DNA from: Armatimonadota bacterium
Lineage (GTDB): Bacteria; Sysuimicrobiota; Sysuimicrobiia; Sysuimicrobiales; Humicultoraceae
Assembly: GCA_031081715.1 (NCBI GenBank)
Contig: JAVHMA010000019.1
Location: 1-64,000, forward strand
Direction of reading: 5' to 3'
DNA: 64,000 nt
Notes under the pieces: model-generated
What the model was told of the DNA's origin: nothing
Database searches by the model: none
The model's input: only the letters and a program-made list of their open reading frames with translations
Program-made: the position numbers and the translations under genes
Shown here: positions 44,296 through 52,591 of the stretch, in pieces
How the letters are laid out: each line of letters begins with the position of its first letter
How positions within the stretch are numbered: position 1 is the first letter of the stretch

Positions 44296-45593
44296 GCGCC
44301 GGCGTCGTCCAGCACGTCCATCAGGTGCCGCACCTGCACGGGCACGCCGAACCGCCGGGCGCCGTAGCGGAGCTGGAGCATGCACCCCGGGTTCGGCGCC
44401 ACGACCACGGGCGCGCCGGTCGCGCGGATCGCGTCCATCTTCTCCCGTAGCAGCGCCTCAGCCATCTCGGGCTGGAGCACGTTGTAGATGCCGGCGCTGC
44501 CGCAGCAGCGGTCGGCCGCGACCATCTCGACCAGCACCAGGCCCGGGATCGCGCCGAGCAGCGCCCGGGGCTGCGCGCGCACGCGCTGGCCGTGGGCCAG
44601 GTGGCACGGGTCCTGATAGGTGACGGTCTGCGGCGCGCGGGCCGGCGTCGTCCGCAGCCCGAGGGCGGCCAGGAACTCGGCCGCGTCCCGCACGCGCGCG
44701 GCGAATCGCGCGGCGCGGCCGGCGTCCGGTGTGCCGGCCAGCAGGTGGCCGTACTCCTTCATCGCCGCCCCGCAGCCCGCGGCGTTGGTGACGACGGCGT
44801 CCACGTCCTCGGGAAACGCGTCGAGGTTGGCCTGGGCCATGGCGCGGGCGCTGGCCAGCTCGCCGTTGTGACTGTTGAGTGCCCCGCAGCAGACCTGCCC
44901 GCGCGGGACGACGACCTCGCAGCCGTTGCGCCGCAGCACGCGCACGGTGGCCTCGTTCACCTCGGCGAAGAACAGACTCATCGCGCACCCGGCGAGAAAG
45001 CCGACGCGGGCGCGACGTTCGCCGAGCGCGGGCAGCACCTCCGCCGGCGGCTCGTAGGCGCGGGGCGATGGCGCGGGTAGCAGCGCGAGCCGCTGCCGCA
45101 GCGCCGGCGGCAGCACGCGCTCGAGCGCCCGCACGAGCCCGCTGCGTTGCAGAGCGCCGATCGCCGCGGCGGCCACGCGCAGGCGGCCCGGGAAGGGCAT
45201 CAGGTGGCGCAGGGCGAGACGCACCAGCGCGCGTGCGAGCGGCGGACCCGGCGGGCCGAGCACCCCGCGTACCGCCTCGGCGATCCGACCGTACTGCACG
45301 CCCGAGGGGCACGCGGTCTCGCACGCGCGGCACATCAGGCATAGGTAGAGGTGGCCCGCCACCCCCTGGTCGAGCGGCAGCCGGCCCTGCGAGACCGCCT
45401 CCACCAGCGCGATCCGACCGCGAGGTGACTCGGCCTCGAGCCGTGTCACGCGGTAGGTAGGGCACTGGTTGAGACAGAGCCCGCAGTGGACGCAGGCGTC
45501 GAGCTCGGGGATCGGCGGCAGGAGGCGCGCGGCCGGGGCGCCTGAGGCCCCTCCGGCGCCCGGGGCCGCCGCCACTGCGGGCACGCCGGTCAC
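44292..45593 (-). CDS. glcF: glycolate oxidase iron-sulfur subunit (GlcF-like)
   Basis: This 433-residue protein carries two 4Fe-4S motifs (Cys34, 37, 40, 44 in CVHCGLCLNQC and Cys85, 88, 91, 95 in CLMCRACETAC), then two cysteine-rich CCG domains (GCAMSLFF ... QVCCGALNSHNGE and DPCHLAHGQR ... DRCCGSAG). It passes electrons from the flavin subunits to the respiratory chain. The GTG at 45593 overlaps the upstream glcD-type stop, and its own stop overlaps the next glcD start. Confidence 0.93.
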   Translation of the reverse strand: MTGVPAVAAAPGAGGASGAPAARLLPPIPELDACVHCGLCLNQCPTYRVTRLEAESPRGRIALVEAVSQGRLPLDQGVAGHLYLCLMCRACETACPSGVQYGRIAEAVRGVLGPPGPPLARALVRLALRHLMPFPGRLRVAAAAIGALQRSGLVRALERVLPPALRQRLALLPAPSPRAYEPPAEVLPALGERRARVGFLAGCAMSLFFAEVNEATVRVLRRNGCEVVVPRGQVCCGALNSHNGELASARAMAQANLDAFPEDVDAVVTNAAGCGAAMKEYGHLLAGTPDAGRAARFAARVRDAAEFLAALGLRTTPARAPQTVTYQDPCHLAHGQRVRAQPRALLGAIPGLVLVEMVAADRCCGSAGIYNVLQPEMAEALLREKMDAIRATGAPVVVAPNPGCMLQLRYGARRFGVPVQVRHLMDVLDDAGA

Positions 45594-47029
45594 GCCGTGT
45601 CCCCTCCGGCGGGCGCCGGGGCACCGTGCACCGGCCGGCCGGTCGGGAAGATCTTGTCGGGGTTGAGAACGCCCTGAGGATCGAAGGCGTCCTTGACGCG
45701 CCGCATCGCGGCCAGGTCGTCGGCGGAGAACAGCCAGGGCAGGTACTCGCGCTTCTCGATGCCCACGCCGTGCTCACCGGTGATCGTGCCGCCCAGGCGC
45801 ACGCACGCGCGCATGATGTCCTCGGTCGCGCCCACCACCCGCGCGAACTGCGGGTCGGTGGGCTCGAAGTCGAAGAGCAGATTGGGGTGCAGGTTGCCGT
45901 CGCCCGCGTGAAAGAAGTTGGAGATGCGCACGTCCCACCGCCGGCCGGCTTCGGCGACCGCGCGCATCGCCTCGACCAGCCGGGAGCGCGGCGCGCAGAC
46001 ATCGAGCATGATGGCGTTGCGCGCGAGCACCCCGAGCGAGCCGTAGGCGTGCTTGCGCCCCTTCCAGAGATTCTGCCGTTCTTCCGCGCTCGCCGCGGTC
46101 TGGACCCGGCGCGCGCCGCCGGCGCGGCAGAGCGCCTCGATTCGCTCCATGACCGCGGGGACGGCGTCGGTGACCCCCTCCACCTCGACCAGCAGCGCGG
46201 CCTCGGCGTCTTCGGGGAATCCGGCGTGCAGGGTCCGGTTCACGGCGCGCATGGTCACGCCGTCGATGATCTCGAGCGCCTCGGGCACGATACCCGTGGC
46301 GATGATTGCCGAGGTGGCGGCGCAGGCCGCGTCCATTGTCTCGTAGATCGCGAGCAGCGTGCGCACGGCCTCGCGCCGCCGCAGCAGGCGCACCGCGATC
46401 TTGGTGATAATGCCCAGCGTGCCCTCCGAGCCTGTGAGCACCCCGGCCAGGTCGTAGCCCGGCGCGTCCCAGCCACGGCTCCCGACCCAGGCCACGGTGC
46501 CGTCCGCCAGCACGACTTCCAGGCCCAGCACGTGGTTGCCGGTCACGCCGTAGGCCAGGCAGTGGGGGCCGCCCGAGTTGTTGGCGACGTTGCCGCCGAT
46601 GGTCGAGGCCACCTGGCTGCCGGGGTCGGGCGCGAAGAACAGGTTCCAGCGAGCGAGCATCGTCGTGAACTCGGCGTTGACCAGCCCGGGCTCCACCACC
46701 GCGGTGCGGCCCTCGGGGTCGAGCTCGAGCACCCGCGTCATGCGGGTCAGCGCGACGACGACCCCGCCGCGCTCGGGAATCGCGCCGCCCGAGAGCCCGG
46801 TGCCCGCCCCGCGGGGGACGACGGGCAGGCCCGCCTCGCGCGCCAGGCGCACGACCGCCGCGACCTGCTCCGCACCGTCCGGCAGCACGACCACGTCGGG
46901 GAGGTGCCGGTTGACCATGATGGCGTCCTGCTCGTAGACCAGAAGATCGTCGGGCCGGTGCAGGACGTAGGGCTCGCCGACGATGGACTGCAGGCGGCGA
47001 ATGAGCGCGGGCCGGTCCACGTGTGGCAT
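45590..47029 (-). CDS. glcD: FAD-linked oxidase, GlcD family (paralogue 2)
   Basis: This 479-residue flavoprotein is the canonical GlcD type: VVPRGAGTGLSGGAIP, PGSQVASTIGGNVANNSGGPH, APGYDLAGVLTGSEGTLG, then NFFHAGDGNLHPNLLF, ITGEHGVGIEKREYL and LNPDKIFPTGR. It probably forms the glycolate-oxidising core with GlcF and GlcE. The start is taken as the ATG at 47029. A TATAAT motif on this strand (47033-47028) overlaps that ATG, so a leaderless start at the GTG codon at 47020 is also possible. Confidence 0.9.
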   Translation of the reverse strand: MPHVDRPALIRRLQSIVGEPYVLHRPDDLLVYEQDAIMVNRHLPDVVVLPDGAEQVAAVVRLAREAGLPVVPRGAGTGLSGGAIPERGGVVVALTRMTRVLELDPEGRTAVVEPGLVNAEFTTMLARWNLFFAPDPGSQVASTIGGNVANNSGGPHCLAYGVTGNHVLGLEVVLADGTVAWVGSRGWDAPGYDLAGVLTGSEGTLGIITKIAVRLLRRREAVRTLLAIYETMDAACAATSAIIATGIVPEALEIIDGVTMRAVNRTLHAGFPEDAEAALLVEVEGVTDAVPAVMERIEALCRAGGARRVQTAASAEERQNLWKGRKHAYGSLGVLARNAIMLDVCAPRSRLVEAMRAVAEAGRRWDVRISNFFHAGDGNLHPNLLFDFEPTDPQFARVVGATEDIMRACVRLGGTITGEHGVGIEKREYLPWLFSADDLAAMRRVKDAFDPQGVLNPDKIFPTGRPVHGAPAPAGGDTA

Positions 47030-47138
47030 TATACCGCCCCGCGCCGCACCGGCGCACCGCCCGCGCCGCGCGCAAGGAGGCCGGTGACGGCGGGGCGAAT
47101 GGCGACCCCACGGCGATGCCACCAGGGGAGGTGAGATC

Positions 47139-48215
47139 GTGAAACGCGCGACCGTCCTGCTGGTCCTGGGGCTCCTCGCGCTCGCGCCGCTTGGGGCGCG
47201 CGCGCAGCAGCCGTACTACGCCGGGAAGACCATCGAGCTCATCGTGCCGTTCGGGCCGGGCGGCGGGACCGACATCGAGGCCCGGTTCATGGCACCGTTC
47301 TTCGAGAAGCACATCCCGGGCAATCCACGCTTCCTGGTGCGCAACATGCCCGGGGGCGGCAGCATCCTGGGGGCGAACTGGTTTGCGCAGAACGCGAAGC
47401 CCGACGGGCTGACGCTGCTGGCCACCTCGGGCTCGACCATCATCCCCTACATCCTGGGCGTCTCCCAGGTACGCTACGACTTCGCGAAGTGGAAGCTGGT
47501 GAAGGTCAACGGGGTGGGCGGCGCCGTCTATGTCTCCCCCCGCACCGGGATCACCAAAGCCGCCGACGTCCTGCGACCGCAGGTGCCACTGGTCTACGGC
47601 GGCATCAGCGCCGTCGGCCTGGACCTGACCACGCTCCTGCTCTTCGAGGTCCTGGGCATGAACGTGCGGGTGGTCATGGGCTTCGAGGGGCGCGGGCCGG
47701 CCCGGCTGGCGTTCGAGCGCGGCGAGACCAATATCGACTACCAGACCACGCCCGCCTACCTGACGCAGGTGGTGCCGCTCATCCGCGAGGGCAAGGCGGT
47801 CGCGGTGATGTCCATGGGGTTCGTCAACGACCGCGGCCAGATGGTCCGCGACCCCGCGGCACCGGACCTGCCGACGCCGTACGAGGTCTACCAGACACTC
47901 TACAACCGGAAGCCCGACGGGCTGTTGCGGTGGAAGGCCTATCAGGCCGCGGTGGCCGCCAGCTTCAGCTACCAGAAAGCGTTCTGGGCGCCCGAGGGCA
48001 CGCCCGAGGAGGCGCTGCGCGCGCTGCGCGAGGCGATCGACCGGATGAAGCGCGACCCGGCGTTTCGCCAGGAGGCGCAGAAGATTCTGGAGGGCTACGA
48101 GATCTTCCGCGGCGACCAGGGCGAGGCCGCGGTCCACCGCTCGATGCGGATCACGCTCGACGTGAAGAAGTACATCGTGGACCTGGTCACCGGAAAGTAC
48201 AGCGCCAGGCTGTAG
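47139..48215 (+). CDS. tripartite tricarboxylate transporter (TctC/Bug-type) solute-binding protein
   Basis: This 358-residue exported protein has a signal peptide (about residues 1-23) and the Bug/TctC fold, with the typical IELIVPFGPGGGTDIEARF opening and MPGGGSILGANWF segment. It is a high-affinity receptor for carboxylates or similar solutes. A strong GGGGAGGTGAG ribosome site precedes the GTG start. The fused TctA-TctB permease gene follows 33 bases after its stop. It is divergent from the glcD operon, so the ligand may be a related organic acid, though that is only an inference. Confidence 0.92.
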   Translation: MKRATVLLVLGLLALAPLGARAQQPYYAGKTIELIVPFGPGGGTDIEARFMAPFFEKHIPGNPRFLVRNMPGGGSILGANWFAQNAKPDGLTLLATSGSTIIPYILGVSQVRYDFAKWKLVKVNGVGGAVYVSPRTGITKAADVLRPQVPLVYGGISAVGLDLTTLLLFEVLGMNVRVVMGFEGRGPARLAFERGETNIDYQTTPAYLTQVVPLIREGKAVAVMSMGFVNDRGQMVRDPAAPDLPTPYEVYQTLYNRKPDGLLRWKAYQAAVAASFSYQKAFWAPEGTPEEALRALREAIDRMKRDPAFRQEAQKILEGYEIFRGDQGEAAVHRSMRITLDVKKYIVDLVTGKYSARL

Positions 48216-48248
48216 CGTGTCCGGCGTGGGGCGCGGAGGGCCGCCGCG

Positions 48249-50201
48249 GTGAACGAGGCGCTCTCCGCCGCCCTGGCGCTGTTCCTCGACCCGTCGCGCC
48301 TGAGCATGATGCTGCTCGGCGTGGCGGTCGGCCTGGTGGTGGGCGTCCTGCCCGGCATGGGTGGGATCGTCTCGGTCGCCATCCTGCTGCCGTTCATCAC
48401 GCGGCTGGACCCGGTGGCCAGCCTGGCGATGATCACCGGCTCGCTCGCGGTCGTCCACACCTCGGATACCATCACCTCGGTGTTGATCGGCGCCCCGGGC
48501 TCGGCCGCCGCGGTGCCGACCATGATCGAGGGCCATCCGCTGGCGCGGCAGGGCCAGGCCGCCCGCGCGCTGTCCGCGGCCTACGCCGCCTCGCTCGTCG
48601 GCGGCTTGATCGGCGCGCTCGGGCTCACGCTGTCCATCCCCATCGCGCGGCCGCTTGTGCTGTCGTTCGGCTCGCCGGAGCTGTTCATGCTGACCGTGCT
48701 CGGGGTCTCCTACGCCGGCAGCCTGCTCGGCAAGGAGGCGCGGCGCGGCATCTTAGCCGGCCTGCTTGGGCTGCTGCTGGGCGCGGTGGGGCCGGCGCCT
48801 GCGGCGGCCGAGGTCCGCTTCGCGTTCGACCAGGTATACCTGACCGACGGGCTCGACCTGGCGATCGTGGCGCTCGGGCTCTTCGGCGTCGCCGAGGTGG
48901 TGGGCCTGCTCGCGCGCGGCGGCGCGGTCGCCGAGACGACCGAGCTGGGGCGGGGCTGGCTCCAGGGCCTGCGCGACGTGGTGCAGCACCGCTGGCTGGT
49001 GCTGCGCGGCGCGCTGATCGGCATGTGGGCGGGCGTGCTGCCCGCGCTGGGGGCCACGGCCGGCACGCTGATGGCCTACGGCCACGTGGTCAGCTCCAGC
49101 CGCGACCGCAGCCGCTTCGGCAAGGGCGACATCCGCGGCATCATCGCGCCGGAGGCCGCCAACAACGCGGTCGAGGCGGGCGACCTGATCCCCACGCTAC
49201 TGTTCAGCGTGCCGGGCAGCGCGCCCACCGCCATCATTCTCGGCGCGCTGCTCGCGTACGGGATCGTGCCGGGCCCGCGCATCGTCACCGACCACCTCGA
49301 CCTGGTGTACACGATCGTCTGGTCGTTCGCCGCGGCCAACTTCATCGGCGCGGGGATCATGTTCGCGGCGAGCCCCCTGCTCGCGCGCGCGGCGTCGGTA
49401 CCGTTCGACCGCCTCGCGCCCGCGGTCGTCCTGGCGATGGTGCTGGCGTCCTACCAGGAGACGCGGCACTTCGGGGATATCCTGACCCTGCTCGCCCTGG
49501 GCCTGGTGGGCTACGCGATGAAGGTCACCGGGTGGCCGCGGGCGCCGCTGCTGATCGGGTTCGTGCTGGCCGGCCCGTTGGAGCGCTACTACTTCCTGAC
49601 GATCAATCTCTACCAGCGTCCGGCGGACTGGCTGCTGCGGCCGGGCGTGGTCGTGCTGGCGGTGCTGCTGGTGGCGCCGTTTGTGTGGGGGGCCGTGCGC
49701 GCCGTGCGCGAGCGCGCCGCGGGTCGGCCTTCGGCGGCCACCGCACCCGCGGGGTTCCGACCCGTTACCCTCGTCAGCCTGTTCGTGCTGGCGATCTTCG
49801 CCGCCGCGGCCCTGGTCGCGCGGGAGTTCCTGCCCGGCGCGGCGCTCATGCCGCTGTCGGTGGCGGTGGCGGGCACGGTGCTGGCCGCGGTCCAGCTCGC
49901 GCAGGAGCTCCGCGGCCGCGGCGGACTCGCCGCCGACGACGAGGCCGACGCTGCGCTGGCCCGGCCCGAGGCGCTGCGCCGCGCGGGCTGGCTGCTGGCG
50001 GGTCTGTGCGGCTACGCCGGGTCCATCTGGCTGGTCGGGATGCGGGCCGCATCCGGCCTGTGGGTGCTCGGCTTCCTGCTCGGCGTCGCGCGCCTGCGCC
50101 CGGCCACCGCGCTGCTCTACACCGCCGCCGCGCTGGCGGGCGCCGAGGTCCTCAGCCGGGTCTTGGGCGTGCGCCTGCCACCCGGCGTGCTCCTGCGCTG
50201 A
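48249..50201 (+). CDS. tripartite tricarboxylate transporter permease, TctA fused to a TctB-like domain
   Basis: This 650-residue membrane protein has a complete TctA (about residues 1-490: GVLPGMGGIVSVAILLPF, GAPGSAAAVPTMIEGHPLA, GIIAPEAANNAVEAGDLIPT). After a short linker, a TctB-like block of about four helices follows (about 500-650). In classical systems TctB is a separate small protein; here both permease parts are in one chain. It imports organic acids using an ion gradient with the TctC-type receptor just upstream. It starts at GTG 48249. Confidence 0.88.
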   Translation: MNEALSAALALFLDPSRLSMMLLGVAVGLVVGVLPGMGGIVSVAILLPFITRLDPVASLAMITGSLAVVHTSDTITSVLIGAPGSAAAVPTMIEGHPLARQGQAARALSAAYAASLVGGLIGALGLTLSIPIARPLVLSFGSPELFMLTVLGVSYAGSLLGKEARRGILAGLLGLLLGAVGPAPAAAEVRFAFDQVYLTDGLDLAIVALGLFGVAEVVGLLARGGAVAETTELGRGWLQGLRDVVQHRWLVLRGALIGMWAGVLPALGATAGTLMAYGHVVSSSRDRSRFGKGDIRGIIAPEAANNAVEAGDLIPTLLFSVPGSAPTAIILGALLAYGIVPGPRIVTDHLDLVYTIVWSFAAANFIGAGIMFAASPLLARAASVPFDRLAPAVVLAMVLASYQETRHFGDILTLLALGLVGYAMKVTGWPRAPLLIGFVLAGPLERYYFLTINLYQRPADWLLRPGVVVLAVLLVAPFVWGAVRAVRERAAGRPSAATAPAGFRPVTLVSLFVLAIFAAAALVAREFLPGAALMPLSVAVAGTVLAAVQLAQELRGRGGLAADDEADAALARPEALRRAGWLLAGLCGYAGSIWLVGMRAASGLWVLGFLLGVARLRPATALLYTAAALAGAEVLSRVLGVRLPPGVLLR

Positions 50202-50258
50202 GGACGGGCCGCCCGCCCGCGGCCAGGAGCGCGCCTGCCGACCAGCGAACCCCACAGC

Positions 50259-51230
50259 GTGCTCTCCGGAATGCTCGCTACTGCGGCGATCGCCGCGGTC
50301 GCCTGGGTCGTCGGCGGGGCGGTCCCGCTGATCGGCGCGCCCGTGCTGGCCATGTTGCTCGGCGTCGCGGCCCGTACCGCCACCGGGCTGCCCGCGGCGC
50401 TGCGGCCCGGCGTGGACTTCACCCTCAAACGCCTGCTGCGGCTGGCCATCATCCTGTTCGGGGCCACCCTGAGCTTCGCGGACGTGGTCCGCATCGGCGG
50501 GGCGTCGGTCGTCGTCGTCGGCGCGACCGTGGCGCTGGCGCTCGCGCTCACGGCGCTCATCGGCCGGGCGCTGCGCGCGCCCGAGGGCCTCGTGGGCCTG
50601 ATCGGCGTGGGCACGGCGATCTGCGGCGCCACGGCGATTCTCACCGTCGGGCCGATCGTGGACGCGCGCGAGGAGGAGATCGCGTTCGCGGTGACCACGA
50701 TCTTCCTCTTCAACATGCTGGCGGTCGTAGTCTACCCGCTGCTCGGGCACGGGCTGGCGCTGCCGGACGCGACCTTCGGCGTCTGGGCCGGCGCCGCGAT
50801 CCACGACACCTCGTCGGTGCTCGCGGCCGCGTTCGCGTACAGCGAGGCCTCCGGGCAGACCGCGACCGTGGTCAAGCTCACCCGCACCCTCGTGCTCGTG
50901 CCGCTGGCCCTCGCGTACGGGATCGCGCACAGCGCCCGCACCGCGGGCCGGGGCGGCCGCGTGCACCTGACGAAGATCTTCCCCTGGTTCATCCTCTGGT
51001 TCGCCGCCGCCGCGCTGCTCAACACCGCGGGCGCCATCGGCCCGGGGGCGGAGCGCGCGGCCGCGCTGGCCGGCCGGTTCCTGGTGGTGATGGTGATGGC
51101 CGCGGTCGGGCTGAGCGCGGACCTGGCCCGGATGCGGGCGATCGGGCCGCGGCCGCTCTACGTCGGGCTGGCGGCGTCGGTGGTGATCGCCCTGACGAGT
51201 ATTGTCTTGATCCGCGCCCTCATGGGCTGA
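50259..51230 (+). CDS. YeiH/UPF0324 family membrane protein (putative sulfate/anion exporter)
   Basis: This 323-residue protein has about ten membrane helices and the YeiH family pattern: LKRLLRLAIILFGATLSF, GVGTAICGATAILTVGPI, AGAAIHDTSSVLAAAF and VVKLTRTLVLVPLAL. Members have been suggested to export sulfate or similar anions, with limited experimental support. It follows the transporter permease by 57 bases on the same strand and could share its transcript. The GTG at 50259 is the likely start. Confidence 0.88.
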   Translation: MLSGMLATAAIAAVAWVVGGAVPLIGAPVLAMLLGVAARTATGLPAALRPGVDFTLKRLLRLAIILFGATLSFADVVRIGGASVVVVGATVALALALTALIGRALRAPEGLVGLIGVGTAICGATAILTVGPIVDAREEEIAFAVTTIFLFNMLAVVVYPLLGHGLALPDATFGVWAGAAIHDTSSVLAAAFAYSEASGQTATVVKLTRTLVLVPLALAYGIAHSARTAGRGGRVHLTKIFPWFILWFAAAALLNTAGAIGPGAERAAALAGRFLVVMVMAAVGLSADLARMRAIGPRPLYVGLAASVVIALTSIVLIRALMG

Positions 51231-51250
51231 GGCGCCCGGCACGCGCCAAC

Positions 51251-51280
51251 TTGACCTCATGTGATCAATGTGTCTACAAT
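51251..51280 (+). promoter_or_regulatory. sigma-70-type promoter of vapBC
   Basis: TTGACC (51251-51256) and TACAAT (51275-51280) are separated by 18 bases, a good match to the standard promoter pattern in an otherwise GC-rich sequence. Transcription would start near 51287, inside the adjoining palindrome. Confidence 0.65.
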
Positions 51281-51295
51281 TATTATGTAGGCACA
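51269..51295. promoter_or_regulatory. palindromic operator overlapping the vapBC promoter
   Basis: TGTGTCTACA (51269-51278) and TGTAGGCACA (51286-51295) are inverted repeats matching at nine of ten positions around the spacer ATTATTA. The palindrome covers the -10 box and the likely start point. That is where an antitoxin or antitoxin-toxin complex would bind to shut off its own operon. Confidence 0.7.
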
Positions 51296-51319
51296 ATGTC
51301 TCTATCCAGGAGACGCCTC

Positions 51320-51604
51320 ATGCGGACGGGGCGAGCCGGGGTGCGTGAAGCCAGAGCCCGGCTGAGCCATCTCATTCGGGACGTGCAGCGCGGCGGCCAG
51401 TGGGTGATCACGCAGCATGGGAAGCCGATCGCGCGGCTCGTGCCCGTGGGGGAGGAGTCGCTGTCCCTGGAGGAGCGGATCCGCCGGCTGGAGGAGGCCG
51501 GAGTGCTGGAGCCCCTCGGCCAAGCCCCTCATCCTCTTCCCCCGCCTCTGCCATTGGGGAAGAACCTGGCCCAGCGGTGGCTGCGGGAGGACCGCGACCG
51601 ATGA
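51320..51604 (+). CDS. antitoxin of the Phd/YefM type (VapB partner)
   Basis: This 94-residue protein has the Phd/YefM N-terminal fold (AGVREARARLSHLIRDVQ, then GGQWVITQHGKPIARLVPV), which dimerises and binds DNA. A charged C-terminal region follows, likely to wrap the toxin. The ATG at 51320 is preferred because it has an AGGAG site eight bases upstream; an in-frame ATG at 51296 lies at the edge of the operator palindrome. Its stop overlaps the toxin start by four bases. Confidence 0.88.
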   Translation: MRTGRAGVREARARLSHLIRDVQRGGQWVITQHGKPIARLVPVGEESLSLEERIRRLEEAGVLEPLGQAPHPLPPPLPLGKNLAQRWLREDRDR

Positions 51605-52041
51605 GGCCGCCCCGACAGGGCGTGCTCTACTGGGACAGCTCTGCGGTCCTGTCGCTGCTCTTTCAGGACGCGCACAGCCGGCGCGCGGCGGCCGCGGTGC
51701 GGAAGTCGGCGGTCCACCTGCTCTCCACGCTGGCCTGGGCCGAGGTGCATGCGGTAATCGCCCGGGCCAGGCGAGAGCGTGCCCTGGCTGATGTCCTGAT
51801 CGACGCCGCCCGCGAGGCGCTGGACCGGGGACCGTGGCGGCGGGCGAACATCTCGCCCGAGTGGGGCATGGTCCGCGAGATGGCATCCCGGTGGGCACTG
51901 CGGGGAGCCGACCTGTGGCACCTCTGCGCGGCCAAGACGCTCAAGGCCGACCTGCCAGAACTCGAGCTGCTCACCTTCGACGCACGGCTTCGAGCGGCGG
52001 CCCGGGCGGAGAGGCTCGCCCGTGGCGCCCGCGACAACTGA
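51601..52041 (+). CDS. vapC: VapC-type toxin, PIN-domain ribonuclease
   Basis: This 146-residue PIN-domain protein retains the expected acidic active-site residues: Asp12 (YWDSSAV), Glu48 (LAWAEVH), Asp104 (LRGADLWHL) and Asp127 (LLTFDARL). VapC toxins are magnesium-dependent RNases that cut tRNA or rRNA and halt translation until antitoxin is restored. All four residues look intact, so it is probably active. It is coupled to the antitoxin gene by a four-base overlap. Confidence 0.9.
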   Translation: MRPPRQGVLYWDSSAVLSLLFQDAHSRRAAAAVRKSAVHLLSTLAWAEVHAVIARARRERALADVLIDAAREALDRGPWRRANISPEWGMVREMASRWALRGADLWHLCAAKTLKADLPELELLTFDARLRAAARAERLARGARDN

Positions 52042-52261
52042 CCCCGGCTCGCACGCGTCAGGGGCTTCGGACGCGGCGCTCTGCGTGCGCTCGGCTTCGC
52101 GCTGCTCGCGGTACTCCTCGCCAGCCCTACGAGATGCCGGGCTTCGAGCCCTCGGAGGCCGTGCCGTCGGTGCCGTTGCCCGTGGCGTGCGGGCCCAGGC
52201 AATCAAGCGACGGTTATCTGTTCGGTTGCTCGGACGATCTTACTTTGCCCACTACACGCCG

Positions 52262-52468
52262 TTATTTCTTGCGGGTGGAAAGCCCGAATGGCAGATACGT
52301 TGGGCAAAAACCAATGACACTGGTGACGACAAAGGCGACGGCTACAACACCCAAGATGATAGCCGCCAGTCCGGAGAGATTGCCTGTCAAGTAGAGCACA
52401 GCGATGAGAGCGGCAATCACCAGCCGAATGGCACGGTCGAGCGTTCCCATGTTCTTGTTGAGTTTCAT
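52262..52468 (-). CDS. DUF2892 (YgaP-like) inner-membrane protein
   Basis: This 68-residue protein has the DUF2892 pattern: MKLNKNMGTLDRAIRLVIA, then two membrane helices ending VTSVIGFCPTYLPFGL. The CPTYLPFGL end is characteristic. Its role is unknown; members are often linked to rhodanese proteins, none of which is seen here. An excellent GGAGGTGA ribosome site lies just upstream. It follows a 34-residue membrane peptide gene by 18 bases on the same strand. GC is clearly lower than in the flanking regions. Confidence 0.88.
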   Translation of the reverse strand: MKLNKNMGTLDRAIRLVIAALIAVLYLTGNLSGLAAIILGVVAVAFVVTSVIGFCPTYLPFGLSTRKK

Positions 52469-52486
52469 TGCGTCACCTCCTTTGTT

Positions 52487-52591
52487 TCATCGGGCGAGAA
52501 ATTGAATGAGCAAAGCCACTCCGGTAGCCAGCCCAACACAGATCAAGCAGGCCACAGCCAGTTTCAGCAGCTTACGTTTCGTTTCATCCAT
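52487..52591 (-). CDS. predicted 34-residue single-pass membrane peptide
   Basis: This short open frame encodes 34 residues: a basic N-terminus (MDETKRKLLK), a single hydrophobic helix (about residues 10-31), and a short tail (FLAR). The positive-inside pattern suggests a real small membrane protein. Its ATG overlaps the last codons of the broken gene upstream by eight bases, and DUF2892 follows after 18 bases. Only a weak ribosome site is visible, so translation may depend on coupling. No family is recognised. Confidence 0.5.
   Translation of the reverse strand: MDETKRKLLKLAVACLICVGLATGVALLIQFLAR

Noticed and set aside
47489-51604. 1371-residue open frame on the plus strand
   Set aside because: It is low-complexity Arg/Ala/Gly sequence in the wrong frame of the TctC, TctA-TctB and YeiH genes. 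Only its last part (the antitoxin) is real. High GC keeps off-frames free of stops.
51296-51604. Longer antitoxin from the ATG at 51296
   Set aside because: That ATG abuts the operator palindrome and has no good ribosome site. The ATG at 51320 has AGGAG at proper spacing.
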